A stretch of 64,000 nucleotides of DNA from Clostridiales bacterium. GTDB lineage: Bacteria; Bacillota; Clostridia; TANB77; CAG-508. The notes under the pieces are model-generated. The model did no database searches. It saw only the letters and a program-made list of their open reading frames with translations, and was not told the origin of the DNA. Positions 25,601 through 34,637 of the stretch are shown piece after piece. Where the stretch lies: contig DPDV01000013.1 in assembly GCA_003534295.1 (NCBI GenBank), forward strand, positions 104,999-168,998. The letters are read 5' to 3'. Each line of letters begins with the position of its first letter. The stretch's first letter is position 1. A program made the position numbers and the translations under genes.

Positions 25601-27019
25601 TCAGGTGAATATCAAGCTAAGGCACATAGATATACAGAAGTAATATTTGGCAAAGGAACAACATTTAAAGCGGGAACAGTAGGTACAGTAGCAGATAAAA
25701 CTGCATATGGATATGTAAAAAAATATTATGAAGAAAGAGGAATACCTGTTAATAATGCAGAAGTATTAAGGATAGCACAGGGATGTACAGGAATAAAAAG
25801 AACAACTGGACAACATCCAGGAGGAATCATAGTTGTTCCAAAAGGAAGAGAAATATATGAATTTACACCTGTTCAACATCCAGCTGATGATTCGAATTCG
25901 GATATAATAACAACACATTTTGACTATCACTCAATAGATCAAAACCTTTTAAAACTGGATATATTAGGTCATGATGATCCAACAATGATAAGAATGTTGT
26001 ATGATTTAACAGGAATTGATCCAACTAAGGTTCCACTTGACGATAAGGAAACAATGAGCATATTCAGTTCTACAAAGGCATTAGGAGTAACACCAGAGCA
26101 AATACATAGTGAAGTAGGTAGTTATGGTGTACCAGAATTTGGAACTAAGTTTGTAAGAGGAATGCTTGTAGATACTAAGCCTACAACATTTGACGAGTTG
26201 ATACGTATATCTGGATTGTCTCATGGTACAGATGTATGGCTTGGAAATGCACAAAGCCTTATAGAAGAAGGAACCGTAACACTGAATGAAGCTATATGTT
26301 GTCGTGATGATATAATGATATATCTAATAAAAAAAGGAGTACCTCCAAATCATGCATTTAAAATAATGGAAACAGTGCGTAAAGGAAAGGCATTAAAAGA
26401 CCCAGCTAAATGGGCAGAATATGTTGCAATGATGAAAGAAAACAAAGTACCAGAATGGTATATAAAATCATGTGAGAAAATTAAATATATGTTTCCTAAA
26501 GCACACGCAGCAGCTTATGTAACAAATGCCTTTAGGATAGCATGGTTTAAAGTGCATGAGCCAAAAGCTTATTACACAGCATTTTTCACAATAAGAGCAG
26601 ACGAATTTGATAGTGATGTTATGTGTTATGGCAAAGAAAAAGTAAAGAATAAAATGAAAGAAATAGATTTACAGGGGAATGCGGCAACTACGAAAGATAA
26701 AAATATGTATGCAATACTAGAATTGGTACTTGAAATGTATGAAAGAGGAATAAACTTTTTACCAATTGACTTATACAAATCACATTCTACAAAATTTCAA
26801 ATAGAGGATGAGGGAATTAGGCCTCCATTAAATAGTGTACCTGGATTGGGAACTGTAGCAGCTCAAGGTATAGAAACAGCTAAAAAAGATGGCAAGTTTA
26901 TGTCTATAGATGATATGAAAATACGTTCTAAAATAGGTAATTCTGTTGTGGAATTATTAACTAAAATGGGATGCTTAAAGGGAATGAGTCAAAGTAACCA
27001 AATGAGTTTGTTTGGATAA
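22685..27019 (+). CDS. polC: DNA polymerase III alpha subunit, PolC type
   Basis: The Gram-positive replicative polymerase with built-in proofreading. 1444 residues, the normal size. Domains in order: N-terminal domain (1-200, ending in a Lys/Glu-rich linker), OB fold (about 220-320), PHP domain begun at HMHTQMSQMDGM (about 342), DEDD exonuclease inserted in it with CVLDLETTGISF (about 425) and VAHNADFDIGFL (about 510), then palm and fingers; a four-cysteine zinc site CPKC...CPEC (about 914-945) and DIDLNFSGEYQ (about 970). A GTG at 22676 is in frame, but it is part of the AAGGTGA ribosome binding site; the ATG at 22685 is used. Confidence 0.96.
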   Translation: MEKTIKEVFKDYNSNSFELNEAKIKTVNVFKKTGRIELILIAEKQIKILDLIAFERYIEKRFGFKETIIKIEYIKLLPFTIIEEWKNIIEYIAYKYPLAKALLKGSIVNIDGNNVNINLALKGKDILETRRFDQIIAETMMNLYNQKCNVKFVEKPLEDIMLHLQEQNKKLEEEYILTIKNQEKESKKEKIEEKKEEIKESPKQVIEEKQEENSPLIYGRSVKLKETLVKVADLSVDSGRVLLDGEILNIDSRELKSGKLLAMFDLYDGTSTITCKAFLEKEKAKEILGKLSGVRGVKVEGTAQFDPFAKELGVIANTIIEGNGIKREKREDNAPIKRVELHMHTQMSQMDGMTSAKDLIKRAVKWGMKSIAITDHGVVQAFPEAHKYLEKDHPDIKILYGVEAYLAPDKVSPISFSKNQSLDNTTYCVLDLETTGISFRTEKITEVGIMKIRNGELLDSFSCFVNPEKPIPQKVVEVTNITDDMVKDADTIDKVLPKVIEFIGDSVLVAHNADFDIGFLKYNATALGLKLNNTYIDTLKLAKELFPQYKKYKLGIIAENLGIKVDVAHRALDDVDTTVKVFNIMLDMLKEQGVKTLDDIDKKESGKADYKSLQTYHAIIIAKDYVGLRNLYKLVSYSHLDYFYKKPRILKSLFKKYSEGLILGSACEQGEIYRAIVAGKTDEEVEEIANDYDYLEIQPNGNNMFMVRNGTVANVEALQEINKKIVEIGEKLQKPVVATCDVHFMDPQDEIYRRILMAGQGYDDADEQAPLYLRTTEEMLKEFEYLGEEKAYEVVVTNTNKIADMCENISPISPEKCPPHIEGCEQTIKDIAYKKAHELYGNPLPDIVEERLSKELDSIIKNGFSVMYIIAQKLVWKSNEDGYIVGSRGSVGSSFAAYATGITEVNSLPPHYRCPKCKHSDFTDYGYACGYDLPDKDCPECGAKMVKDGIDIPFETFLGFNGDKEPDIDLNFSGEYQAKAHRYTEVIFGKGTTFKAGTVGTVADKTAYGYVKKYYEERGIPVNNAEVLRIAQGCTGIKRTTGQHPGGIIVVPKGREIYEFTPVQHPADDSNSDIITTHFDYHSIDQNLLKLDILGHDDPTMIRMLYDLTGIDPTKVPLDDKETMSIFSSTKALGVTPEQIHSEVGSYGVPEFGTKFVRGMLVDTKPTTFDELIRISGLSHGTDVWLGNAQSLIEEGTVTLNEAICCRDDIMIYLIKKGVPPNHAFKIMETVRKGKALKDPAKWAEYVAMMKENKVPEWYIKSCEKIKYMFPKAHAAAYVTNAFRIAWFKVHEPKAYYTAFFTIRADEFDSDVMCYGKEKVKNKMKEIDLQGNAATTKDKNMYAILELVLEMYERGINFLPIDLYKSHSTKFQIEDEGIRPPLNSVPGLGTVAAQGIETAKKDGKFMSIDDMKIRSKIGNSVVELLTKMGCLKGMSQSNQMSLFG

Positions 27020-27034
27020 AATAAGGAGAAGAAG

Positions 27035-27328
27035 ATGCTAAATATAGAAGAAATATTTACAGTTAAGAATATAGTAATATATTTAATAAGCATTAATATA
27101 GTTACTTTTTTAGCAATGTTTATAGATAAAAAAAGGGCAGAAAAAGGAGAATGGAGAATAAAAGAATCAACCTTATTGGGATTGGCAATGTTGGGAGGCT
27201 CAATAGGTGGAATTACGGGAATGTATGTTTTTAGACACAAAACAAAAAAACTAAGATTCTCAGTGGGATTTCCTGTAATATTAATAACAGAAATTGTACT
27301 GGCAATTTATTTTGTGATTAATATGTAA
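27035..27328 (+). CDS. DUF1294 family small membrane protein
   Basis: 97 residues with three hydrophobic segments and the DUF1294 pattern FLAMFIDKKRAEKGEWRIKESTLL...LGGSIGG...GMYVFRHKTKK. Function unknown. It follows polC by 15 bases with its own ribosome binding site (AAGGAGAAG) and probably ends that operon. Confidence 0.8.
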   Translation: MLNIEEIFTVKNIVIYLISINIVTFLAMFIDKKRAEKGEWRIKESTLLGLAMLGGSIGGITGMYVFRHKTKKLRFSVGFPVILITEIVLAIYFVINM

Positions 27329-27375
27329 ACTCAACTTAATTCTACGGTTTTCATAAACAAACGACAAAAATCGAC

Positions 27376-27442
27376 TGTGAATAAATAATGAAAATAAAGT
27401 GCCTATTTGTAGTTATTCACAGACTTATCCACATTATCCACA
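27376..27442. promoter_or_regulatory. Cluster of four DnaA-box sequences
   Basis: TGTGAATAA at 27376-27384 (reverse of TTATTCACA), TTATTCACA at 27413-27421, TTATCCACA at 27425-27433 and TTATCCACA at 27434-27442. All are exact matches to the DnaA consensus TTATNCACA; the last two are the high-affinity form and are adjacent. The cluster lies in the intergenic gap between the DUF1294 gene and glyQS, about 100 bases upstream of the glyQS promoter. The rest of the gap (27329-27602) is AT-rich without another gene. Confidence 0.75.
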
Positions 27443-27539
27443 ATATTACAAAAGTCATATTTTGTAAACTAATTTATAATAATAGTGTAACATAAGACAA
27501 AAAATGTAATAAAATGGAAATAAGAACGTAAAATTATTG

Positions 27540-27568
27540 TTGACTTTTGACTGATAAATTGGTAGAAT
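27540..27568 (+). promoter_or_regulatory. SigA-type promoter of glyQS
   Basis: TTGACT (27540-27545), 17-base spacer, TAGAAT (27563-27568), 35 bases before the start codon. No T-box leader can be seen here, unlike metG. Confidence 0.7.
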
Positions 27569-27602
27569 TTATTAAGTTATATAAAGAGAGGAAGTATGCA
27601 AG

Positions 27603-28973
27603 ATGGCTGATTTAACAATGGATAAGATAGTTAGTTTATGTAAAAATAGAGGATTCATTTTTCAAGGGTCAGAAATATATGGTGGATTAGCAAACACATG
27701 GGATTATGGACCTCTGGGAGCTAGATTAAAGAATTCAATTAAAGATACTTGGAGAAAAAGATTTGTTCAAGAAAGAAAAAGCAGTTATGAAATAGATGCG
27801 GACATACTAATGCATCCAAGAGTATGGGAGGCTAGTGGACATGTTGCAGGCTTTTCAGATCCACTATTAGACTGTAAAGAATGTAAAACAAGACATAGAG
27901 CAGATAATTTAATAAGCGACTTTAATCCAGATGCACATGCAGAGGGAATGACACAGGAAGAAATGCTAGCATATATTAATGAAAATAAAATTCCATGCCC
28001 AAAATGTGGTAAATGCAATTTTACAGATATAAGACAATTTAATTTAATGTTTCAAACATATAGAGGTGTAACAAACGACAGCAAAAGTACCATATATTTA
28101 AGACCGGAGAATGCACAGGGAGAATATGTTAATTTCTTAAATGTTCAAAGATCAACAAGAGCTAAACTACCATTTAGTATTGCTCAAATAGGTAAAGCAT
28201 TTAGAAATGAAATTACACCCGGAAACTTTATATTTAGAACAATTGAGTTTGAACAAATGGAATTCCAAACATTCTGTAAAGAAGGTTCAGATGAAGAAAT
28301 ATACAACTATTTTAAAGAATATGGAAAAAAATACTACATGGATTTGGGCTTACCAGAAGAAAAACTAAGATTCCATGATCACGAGAAACTAGTTTTTTAT
28401 GCTAAAGCAGCTTGTGATATTGAATATTTATTTCCTTCAATTGGTTGGGGCGAAATAAATGGAACTCATAATAGAACAAATTATGATTTATCAAGACACC
28501 AAGAGTTTTCTGGAATAAAACAAGAATATCTGGATCCAGAAACAAACGAGAAATTTATTCCATACATAATAGAGTCTACATATGGTTTAGATAGAACTGT
28601 ATTAGCAGTATTATGCCAAGCATATGAAGAGGATGAAATTGCAGAAGGAGATGTAAGAACTGTTCTGCATTTGCACCCAGCAATTGCTCCATATAAAATG
28701 GCAATATTACCATTATCTAAAAAATTAAGTGATAAAGCAAATGATTTATATACAAAACTTTCTAAGAAATTTATGTGCGACTATGACGAAGCAGGAAGTA
28801 TAGGAAAAAGATATAGAAGACAAGACGAAGTTGGAACACCTTATTGTATAACGGTTGACTTTGATACATTGGAAGACAATACTGTAACAATAAGAGATAG
28901 AGATACAATGGAGCAAATAAGAATAAACATAAATGAAATAGAAAATTGGATGAAAGATAAATTCGAATTTTAA
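27603..28973 (+). CDS. glyQS: Glycyl-tRNA synthetase, single-chain type
   Basis: Class II synthetase of the alpha-2 type that charges tRNA-Gly. 456 residues; opening MDKIVSLCKNRGFIFQGSEIYGGLANTWDYGPLG is diagnostic. Motif 2 region FRNEITPGNFIFRTIEFEQMEFQ (about 200), motif 3 region YGLDRTVLAVL (about 325) and a zinc-type insertion CKECKTRHRAD...CPKCGKC (about 97-140) are visible, with the anticodon-binding domain at the C-terminus (about 355-455). Own promoter; no T-box. Intact. Confidence 0.97.
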   Translation: MADLTMDKIVSLCKNRGFIFQGSEIYGGLANTWDYGPLGARLKNSIKDTWRKRFVQERKSSYEIDADILMHPRVWEASGHVAGFSDPLLDCKECKTRHRADNLISDFNPDAHAEGMTQEEMLAYINENKIPCPKCGKCNFTDIRQFNLMFQTYRGVTNDSKSTIYLRPENAQGEYVNFLNVQRSTRAKLPFSIAQIGKAFRNEITPGNFIFRTIEFEQMEFQTFCKEGSDEEIYNYFKEYGKKYYMDLGLPEEKLRFHDHEKLVFYAKAACDIEYLFPSIGWGEINGTHNRTNYDLSRHQEFSGIKQEYLDPETNEKFIPYIIESTYGLDRTVLAVLCQAYEEDEIAEGDVRTVLHLHPAIAPYKMAILPLSKKLSDKANDLYTKLSKKFMCDYDEAGSIGKRYRRQDEVGTPYCITVDFDTLEDNTVTIRDRDTMEQIRININEIENWMKDKFEF

Positions 28974-29004
28974 TAACATTCTAAAGAAAAGTGAGGAAAT
29001 TATA

Positions 29005-30654
29005 TTGGAAGAGAAAAATACAGCAAATGCAAAACCTAAAATATCTTTTATGAAAAATGTTTTAATACTTATGTTTTCAGAAGTAGCCGTAAAAGTTATG
29101 GGACTTATTTATAAATTAGTAATAACTAATATTGAAGGATTTGGAGACACAGGGTTAGGCTATTATTCATCTGGTTACCAAATATACTCTTTATTATTAG
29201 CATTGTGCTCTATTGGAATTCCATCTGTAGTAAGCAAACTAGTATCGGAAAGACTGGCAATAAATGATAATGCAGGAGCGCAAAGAATTTTTAAAATAAC
29301 TATGAAATTGTTTGCTGGAATAGGTTTATTCTTTTCTGTGACATTATTTTTATTTGCAGATTTAATAGCAACTAAAATACTAAATGTTCCGGATGTTAGT
29401 TATGTTTTAAAAGTACTTGCACCAGCAATAGTATTTGTTGCCGCATCTTCAGTATTTAGAGGTTATTTCAATGCACAAAGCAATATGAAACCAGCTAGTG
29501 TTTCCTACACATTGGAACAGTTTTTAAACTGTGTTTTAAGCATTACATTTGTGTATGCACTTATAGGCAAAGACGCATATATAATGGCTGCAGGAGGAAA
29601 TCTATCAACAACGATATCTGTTATATTAACTTTTGTTTACATCTTTATATATTATAAAAGACATAAAATTAAGTATGCAGAAGAAGAATTAAAGAATTCT
29701 CCAGAATATAACAAAACAAGTAAACAATTGTTAAAAGCAGTATTAGCCTTTTCAATTCCTATTACAATAGGCTCTATAATATCAGTTATAACTTCTGTAA
29801 TAGATACAACAACTGTTAGTAACTGTATACAAATAGCTTATTCGGGAATAATAAATAGTAAAGGGGCATTAGAACAATTGGCGATGCAAAAAGCGGGAAT
29901 ACTTTCAAAAGTAGACACATTAGTAAATTTACCGATTGCAATAAATATAGCGCTTTCTACGGCGTTATTACCGGCAATTTCACATTCAGTGGCGCAAAAA
30001 GATTTTGATACTACAAATAAAAGATTATCTTTTTCTGTATTTATATCAATTCTAATTATAATACCATGTGCAATTGGCTTTATAGTTTTAGCAGAGCCAA
30101 TATTAAAATTGATATACCCATCTGCTTCTGATGGAGCTTGGGTTTTAAGACTTGCATCTATTTCTATGATATTTATAGCATTAAGCCAAACTATAAATAG
30201 TGGACTGCAAGGGCTTAGCAAAGTTTACATACCAGCAATTGCCTTGGCTGTTGGAGCTACGGTTAAACTTATTTTGAACGTTATTTTAATAAGTAATCCT
30301 TCAATAAATATATATGGAGCTCCAATAAGCTCTATAACATGCCAAATAATAGCATTTTGCATATCATATACATCATTAAAAAAATCTATAAAATTAAATA
30401 TGGATTTTAAAAGAAATGTACTTAAACCAATCCTGGCTGGCCTAATTATGGGACTTGTAGTGTCTTTAAGTAATTATGGATTAAACCTAATTACTGGTAA
30501 AACAATTTCTACATTAATATCTATATTAATAGGCGTTGCTGTATATATAATATCGGTATTATTATTAAAAATATTAACAAAAGAAGATATATTTATGCTT
30601 CCTTTTGGAGCAAAGATATACAATATATTAGAAAAAAAGAAAATATATATGTAA
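29005..30654 (+). CDS. SpoVB/MurJ-like polysaccharide flippase
   Basis: A 549-residue MATE/MVF-superfamily membrane protein with about 14 hydrophobic segments. It matches the oligosaccharide flippase group that includes stage V sporulation protein B and MurJ, which move lipid-linked sugars or lipid II across the membrane. Starts at a TTG behind GTGAGGAAA. The next gene, an ATP-grasp protein of the polysaccharide type, supports a role in envelope sugar polymers. It could be the lipid II flippase or a sporulation-specific one; sequence alone does not decide. Confidence 0.82.
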   Translation: MEEKNTANAKPKISFMKNVLILMFSEVAVKVMGLIYKLVITNIEGFGDTGLGYYSSGYQIYSLLLALCSIGIPSVVSKLVSERLAINDNAGAQRIFKITMKLFAGIGLFFSVTLFLFADLIATKILNVPDVSYVLKVLAPAIVFVAASSVFRGYFNAQSNMKPASVSYTLEQFLNCVLSITFVYALIGKDAYIMAAGGNLSTTISVILTFVYIFIYYKRHKIKYAEEELKNSPEYNKTSKQLLKAVLAFSIPITIGSIISVITSVIDTTTVSNCIQIAYSGIINSKGALEQLAMQKAGILSKVDTLVNLPIAINIALSTALLPAISHSVAQKDFDTTNKRLSFSVFISILIIIPCAIGFIVLAEPILKLIYPSASDGAWVLRLASISMIFIALSQTINSGLQGLSKVYIPAIALAVGATVKLILNVILISNPSINIYGAPISSITCQIIAFCISYTSLKKSIKLNMDFKRNVLKPILAGLIMGLVVSLSNYGLNLITGKTISTLISILIGVAVYIISVLLLKILTKEDIFMLPFGAKIYNILEKKKIYM

Positions 30655-30679
30655 ATTAAACTAAAAGAGGAAAAATATA

Positions 30680-31732
30680 ATGGAGAAGATTAAATATTTG
30701 TTTAAAAGAATATTAAAATTAGACTATTCAAATATGATAAAAATAGCAAAGGCCGTTTCAAAAAAGACTAATAAAAATCTTTTGTTTATCTTATTTGATA
30801 TGACAAAATGTGGACTAAAATATCAAGCAGGATATTATGACTATCAAGAATTTGAATTTTATAACCTAAATAAAGAACAAAGGGAAACATATTTAACAAG
30901 AGGAAAAAATAATGAAATAATTAAGAAATTCAATGATAAATCAAAATTTTATATATTTGATAATAAAGAAGAAATGTATAAGATTTATAACAAATTTCTA
31001 AAAAGACAATGGATGGTTTTAAATGAAAATAATTATAATGATTTTCTTGACTTTTTTAAACAAAATAAAGTAATTATAGTTAAACCGATAGATGGCGAAG
31101 GTGGCAAGGGAATTGAAAAATATGAATATATAAATGATGAAGAATCTAAAATAGTATATAGTAGTTTATTATTTAAGAAACAATTATTGGTGGAGCAATG
31201 TATAAAACAACATCCAGATATGAATAAACTTTATAACAAATCTGTAAACACATTAAGGATGTTTACATTTTATAAGGATGGACAAGCGTACTTTTTACAA
31301 GCAATACTAAAAGTTGGAAATGGTGGTGTAGTAGATAATTTTTCAAGTGGTGGAATGTACACTTATGTAGATGACGAGGGAACTGTTTATGCAGAAGCAA
31401 TTGACCAAATGGATAATAAGTATTATAAACATCCAATATCAAATGAAACTATAGTAGGCTTTAAAGTACCTATGTTCAAAGAGGCTGTGAGCATGGTAAA
31501 AGAAGCAGCTAAGGTGGTACCAGAAATGGGATATATCGGATGGGATGTGGCAATTTCAGAGGATGGACCTGTATTAGTAGAGGGGAATTGCTATCCTGGA
31601 GTTTTCCAAGTAAAACCGAGTTTAGTAGAAAAAAAAGAAGGAATAATACCAAAATATAATAAAGTTATGCAAATTTTTGGAAACTGTTATAATGCTAATA
31701 ACTCAACCATACAAAGGAACAATTTTAATTGA
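30680..31732 (+). CDS. Sugar-transfer associated ATP-grasp protein
   Basis: 350 residues with an ATP-grasp fold: the lysine and glycine-rich loop IIVKPIDGEGGKGIEKY (about residue 136), VNTLRMFTFYKDGQAYFL (about 194), GGVVDNFSSGGMYT (about 216) and metal ligands in PVLVEGNCYPG (about 308). This is the ATPgrasp_ST type found in capsule and polysaccharide loci, thought to join carboxylates to amines or to modify sugars; the substrate is unknown. It follows the flippase by 25 bases, so the two likely act on the same surface polymer. Confidence 0.8.
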   Translation: MEKIKYLFKRILKLDYSNMIKIAKAVSKKTNKNLLFILFDMTKCGLKYQAGYYDYQEFEFYNLNKEQRETYLTRGKNNEIIKKFNDKSKFYIFDNKEEMYKIYNKFLKRQWMVLNENNYNDFLDFFKQNKVIIVKPIDGEGGKGIEKYEYINDEESKIVYSSLLFKKQLLVEQCIKQHPDMNKLYNKSVNTLRMFTFYKDGQAYFLQAILKVGNGGVVDNFSSGGMYTYVDDEGTVYAEAIDQMDNKYYKHPISNETIVGFKVPMFKEAVSMVKEAAKVVPEMGYIGWDVAISEDGPVLVEGNCYPGVFQVKPSLVEKKEGIIPKYNKVMQIFGNCYNANNSTIQRNNFN

Positions 31733-31779
31733 CCATCCTATGAGGGATAAACTATATTTAATGAAATTTAAAAAAAATA

Positions 31780-31839
31780 TTTACTTTTTTTACATTTTTG
31801 GATATAATATTGATGTTTCAAATTATTTGAGACATCAAT
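31780..31839 (+). promoter_or_regulatory. ppdK promoter overlapped by a hairpin
   Basis: TTTACT (31780-31785), 17-base spacer, TATAAT (31803-31808) would start transcription near 31815. A 13-bp hairpin with one GU (arms 31809-31821 and 31827-31839) follows at once, then a T-rich stretch. The hairpin is most simply the terminator of the upstream ATP-grasp gene overlapping the ppdK promoter; only its right arm would be in the new transcript. Confidence 0.55.
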
Positions 31840-31895
31840 TTTATTTATGATTTTATTTTTTCAATAAAATATAAAAATTTAATAGGAGGTTTTTT

Positions 31896-34520
31896 ATGAG
31901 TCACAAGTATGTTTACTTATTTAAAGAAGGAAATGCAGGCATGAGAGAACTACTAGGTGGAAAAGGTGCAAATTTAGCAGAAATGACAAACTTAGGATTA
32001 CCAATACCACAAGGATTTACAGTTTCAACAGAAGCTTGTACAAAATATTATGAAGATGGAGAAAAAATTTCTAAAGAAATTGAAGAAGAAATCTTTGAAA
32101 ATCTAAAAAAATTAGAAGAAATTACGGGAAAAACATTAGGAGATGTAGAAAATCCTTTATTAGTATCTGTACGTTCAGGAGCTAGAGCATCTATGCCTGG
32201 AATGATGGATACAATATTAAACTTAGGTTTAAATGATAATGTTTTAAAGGGAATGGCAGAAAAAAATGAAAGATTTGCATATGACAGCTACAGAAGATTT
32301 ATTCAAATGTTTAGTGATGTTGTTATGGAAATACCAAAACCATTCTTTGAAAAAATAATAGATAAAAAGAAAGAAGAAAAAGGTGTTAAACTAGATACAG
32401 AATTAACAGCAGAAGATTTAAAAGACTTAGTTGCGCAATTTAAAGCAATATATAAAGAACAAAAAGGTGAAGATTTCCCTCAAGATTCAAGAGTTCAATT
32501 AATGGAAGCTGTAAAAGCTGTATTCAGAAGTTGGAATAATGCAAGGGCAATAACATATAGAAGATTAAATGATATACCAGGAAGCTGGGGAACAGCTGTT
32601 AACGTACAAGAAATGGTATTCGGAAATATGGGAGATGACTGTGGAACAGGTGTTGCATTTACACGTAACCCAGCTACAGGAGAAAACAAATTATTTGGTG
32701 AATACTTAATGAATGCACAAGGTGAAGACGTTGTTGCAGGTATAAGAACACCACAACCTATAGAACAATTAAAAGAAACAAACCCAAAAGCATATGAAGA
32801 TTTTGTTATGTATTCTCAAAAATTAGAAAAACATTACAAAGATATGCAAGATATGGAATTTACAATTGAAAGAGGAAAACTATTCTTCTTACAAACAAGA
32901 AATGGTAAAAGAACTGCAAATGCTGCATTACAAATAGCTGTTGATTTAGTAAATGAAGGAATGATAACAGAAAAAGAAGCTGTTTTAAGAGTAGAACCAA
33001 ATCAATTAGATCAATTATTACATCCAAATTTTGATCAAGCTGCATTAAAAGCTGCAAAAGTAGTTGCTAAAGGTTTAGCTGCATCACCAGGTGCTGCAAC
33101 AGGAAAAGTAGTATTTACAGCAGATAAAGCTGTTGAAATGTATGAAGCAGGAGAGAAAGACCTTATATTAGTTAGATTAGAAACATCTCCAGAAGATATT
33201 GATGGAATGAATGTATGTCATGGTGTTCTTACAGTTCGTGGAGGTATGACATCACATGCTGCAGTTGTTGCACGTGGTATGGGAACTTGCTGTGTAGCAG
33301 GGTGTGGAGAAATAATTGTAAATGAAGAAGAAAAATATTTCACATTACCTGATGGCAGAAAAGTTGCAGAAGGAGAATGGATTTCACTAGATGGATCAAC
33401 AGGAAACGTATATGGGGAAAGAATAGAAACAGTTCCTGCATCAGTTTCTGGAAACTTTGCAAAATTAATGGGATGGGCAGATCAATACAGACAATTAAAA
33501 GTTAGAACAAATGCAGATACACCAAGAGATGCTAAACAAGCATATGAATTTGGAGCTGAAGGTATAGGATTATGTAGAACAGAGCATATGTTCTTTGCAC
33601 CAGATAGAATTGCCGCAATAAGAGAAATGATAGTATCTAAAACTCCAGAACAAAGAGCAAAAGCTTTGGCGAAAATACTTCCAATGCAAAGAGGAGACTT
33701 TGAAGGATTATATAAAGAAATGAAAGGTTACCCTGTAACAATAAGATTCTTAGATCCACCTTTACATGAGTTTGTTCCACATGATGATGAAGATATAAGA
33801 GCATTAGCAAAAGAAATGGGATTAACATTTGAAGAATTAAAAAATATAGTAGAAGGATTACATGAATTTAACCCAATGATGGGACATAGAGGATGTCGTC
33901 TTGCTGTAACATATCCTGAAATTGCAGAAATGCAAACAAGAGCTGTTATAGAAGCTGCTATAAATGTAAATAAAGAAGGAATGAATGTTGTTCCAGAAAT
34001 AATGATTCCATTAGTAGGAGAAGTTAAAGAGTTAAAATATGTTAAAGATATAGTTACTAGAGTTGCAGACGAAGTAATTAGAGAAGCAGGAGTAGAACTA
34101 AAATATCTAGTTGGAACAATGATTGAAATACCAAGAGCAGCATTAACAGCTGATGAAATAGCAAAAGAAGCTGAATTCTTCTCATTTGGTACAAATGACT
34201 TAACACAAATGACATTTGGATTTAGCCGTGATGATGCAGGTAAATTCTTAGGAGATTACTATGCAAAGAAAATATATGAATCAGATCCATTTGCTAAATT
34301 AGACCAAGCAGGTGTTGGAAAATTAGTAGAAATGGCTGCAAAGATGGGAAGAGCAACAAGACCAGATATTCACTTAGGAATATGTGGCGAGCATGGAGGA
34401 AACCCAGCATCAGTCGAATTCTGCCAAAGAGTAGGATTAGACTATGTATCTTGTTCACCATACAGGGTGCCAATCGCAAGATTAGCTGCTGCACAAGCCG
34501 CAATAAAATATCCTAGATAA
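31896..34520 (+). CDS. ppdK: Pyruvate, phosphate dikinase
   Basis: Interconverts pyruvate, ATP and Pi with phosphoenolpyruvate, AMP and PPi; in anaerobic Firmicutes it often works in glycolysis or gluconeogenesis. 874 residues, full length: N-terminal ATP-binding domain (FKEGNAGMRELLGGKGANLAEMTNLGLPIPQGF; SVRSGARASMPGMMDTILNLG), the swivelling phosphohistidine domain with GGMTSHAAVVARGMG (about 448-462, active His), and the C-terminal PEP-binding barrel with FGTNDLTQMT (about 765) and ICGEHGGNP (about 829). Codon use and the strong AGGAGG site suggest high expression. A terminator follows. Confidence 0.98.
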   Translation: MSHKYVYLFKEGNAGMRELLGGKGANLAEMTNLGLPIPQGFTVSTEACTKYYEDGEKISKEIEEEIFENLKKLEEITGKTLGDVENPLLVSVRSGARASMPGMMDTILNLGLNDNVLKGMAEKNERFAYDSYRRFIQMFSDVVMEIPKPFFEKIIDKKKEEKGVKLDTELTAEDLKDLVAQFKAIYKEQKGEDFPQDSRVQLMEAVKAVFRSWNNARAITYRRLNDIPGSWGTAVNVQEMVFGNMGDDCGTGVAFTRNPATGENKLFGEYLMNAQGEDVVAGIRTPQPIEQLKETNPKAYEDFVMYSQKLEKHYKDMQDMEFTIERGKLFFLQTRNGKRTANAALQIAVDLVNEGMITEKEAVLRVEPNQLDQLLHPNFDQAALKAAKVVAKGLAASPGAATGKVVFTADKAVEMYEAGEKDLILVRLETSPEDIDGMNVCHGVLTVRGGMTSHAAVVARGMGTCCVAGCGEIIVNEEEKYFTLPDGRKVAEGEWISLDGSTGNVYGERIETVPASVSGNFAKLMGWADQYRQLKVRTNADTPRDAKQAYEFGAEGIGLCRTEHMFFAPDRIAAIREMIVSKTPEQRAKALAKILPMQRGDFEGLYKEMKGYPVTIRFLDPPLHEFVPHDDEDIRALAKEMGLTFEELKNIVEGLHEFNPMMGHRGCRLAVTYPEIAEMQTRAVIEAAINVNKEGMNVVPEIMIPLVGEVKELKYVKDIVTRVADEVIREAGVELKYLVGTMIEIPRAALTADEIAKEAEFFSFGTNDLTQMTFGFSRDDAGKFLGDYYAKKIYESDPFAKLDQAGVGKLVEMAAKMGRATRPDIHLGICGEHGGNPASVEFCQRVGLDYVSCSPYRVPIARLAAAQAAIKYPR

Positions 34521-34527
34521 ATAGCCA

Positions 34528-34556
34528 AAAAGGACGTAAATATTACGTCCTTTTAG
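34528..34556 (+). terminator. ppdK terminator
   Basis: 12-bp stem AAAAGGACGTAA / TTACGTCCTTTT with an ATA loop and trailing T-rich sequence. Confidence 0.88.
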
Positions 34557-34581
34557 TATTATTAAAGTAATCTATAAAAAA

Positions 34582-34606
34582 TGTAGGAGCGATTTTAATC
34601 GCCCGC
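34582..34606. repeat. REP-like short palindrome, copy 1
   Basis: TGTAGGAGCGATTTTAATCG followed by CCCGC: a short GC-capped inverted repeat (GCGATT/AATCGC). A related copy, TGTAGGGGCGAACTTGTTCG then ACCGC, lies at 59280. The shared outer bases TGTAGG-GCGA and TCG-CCGC suggest one repeat family. Confidence 0.5.
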
Positions 34607-34637
34607 ACTTTGAAGATTCTAAACCTCTATTTTACAT

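Noticed and set aside
27376..27442. Chromosomal origin of replication
   Set aside because: Only four boxes, no dnaA, dnaN or rpmH nearby and no clear unwinding element; called a DnaA-box cluster only.
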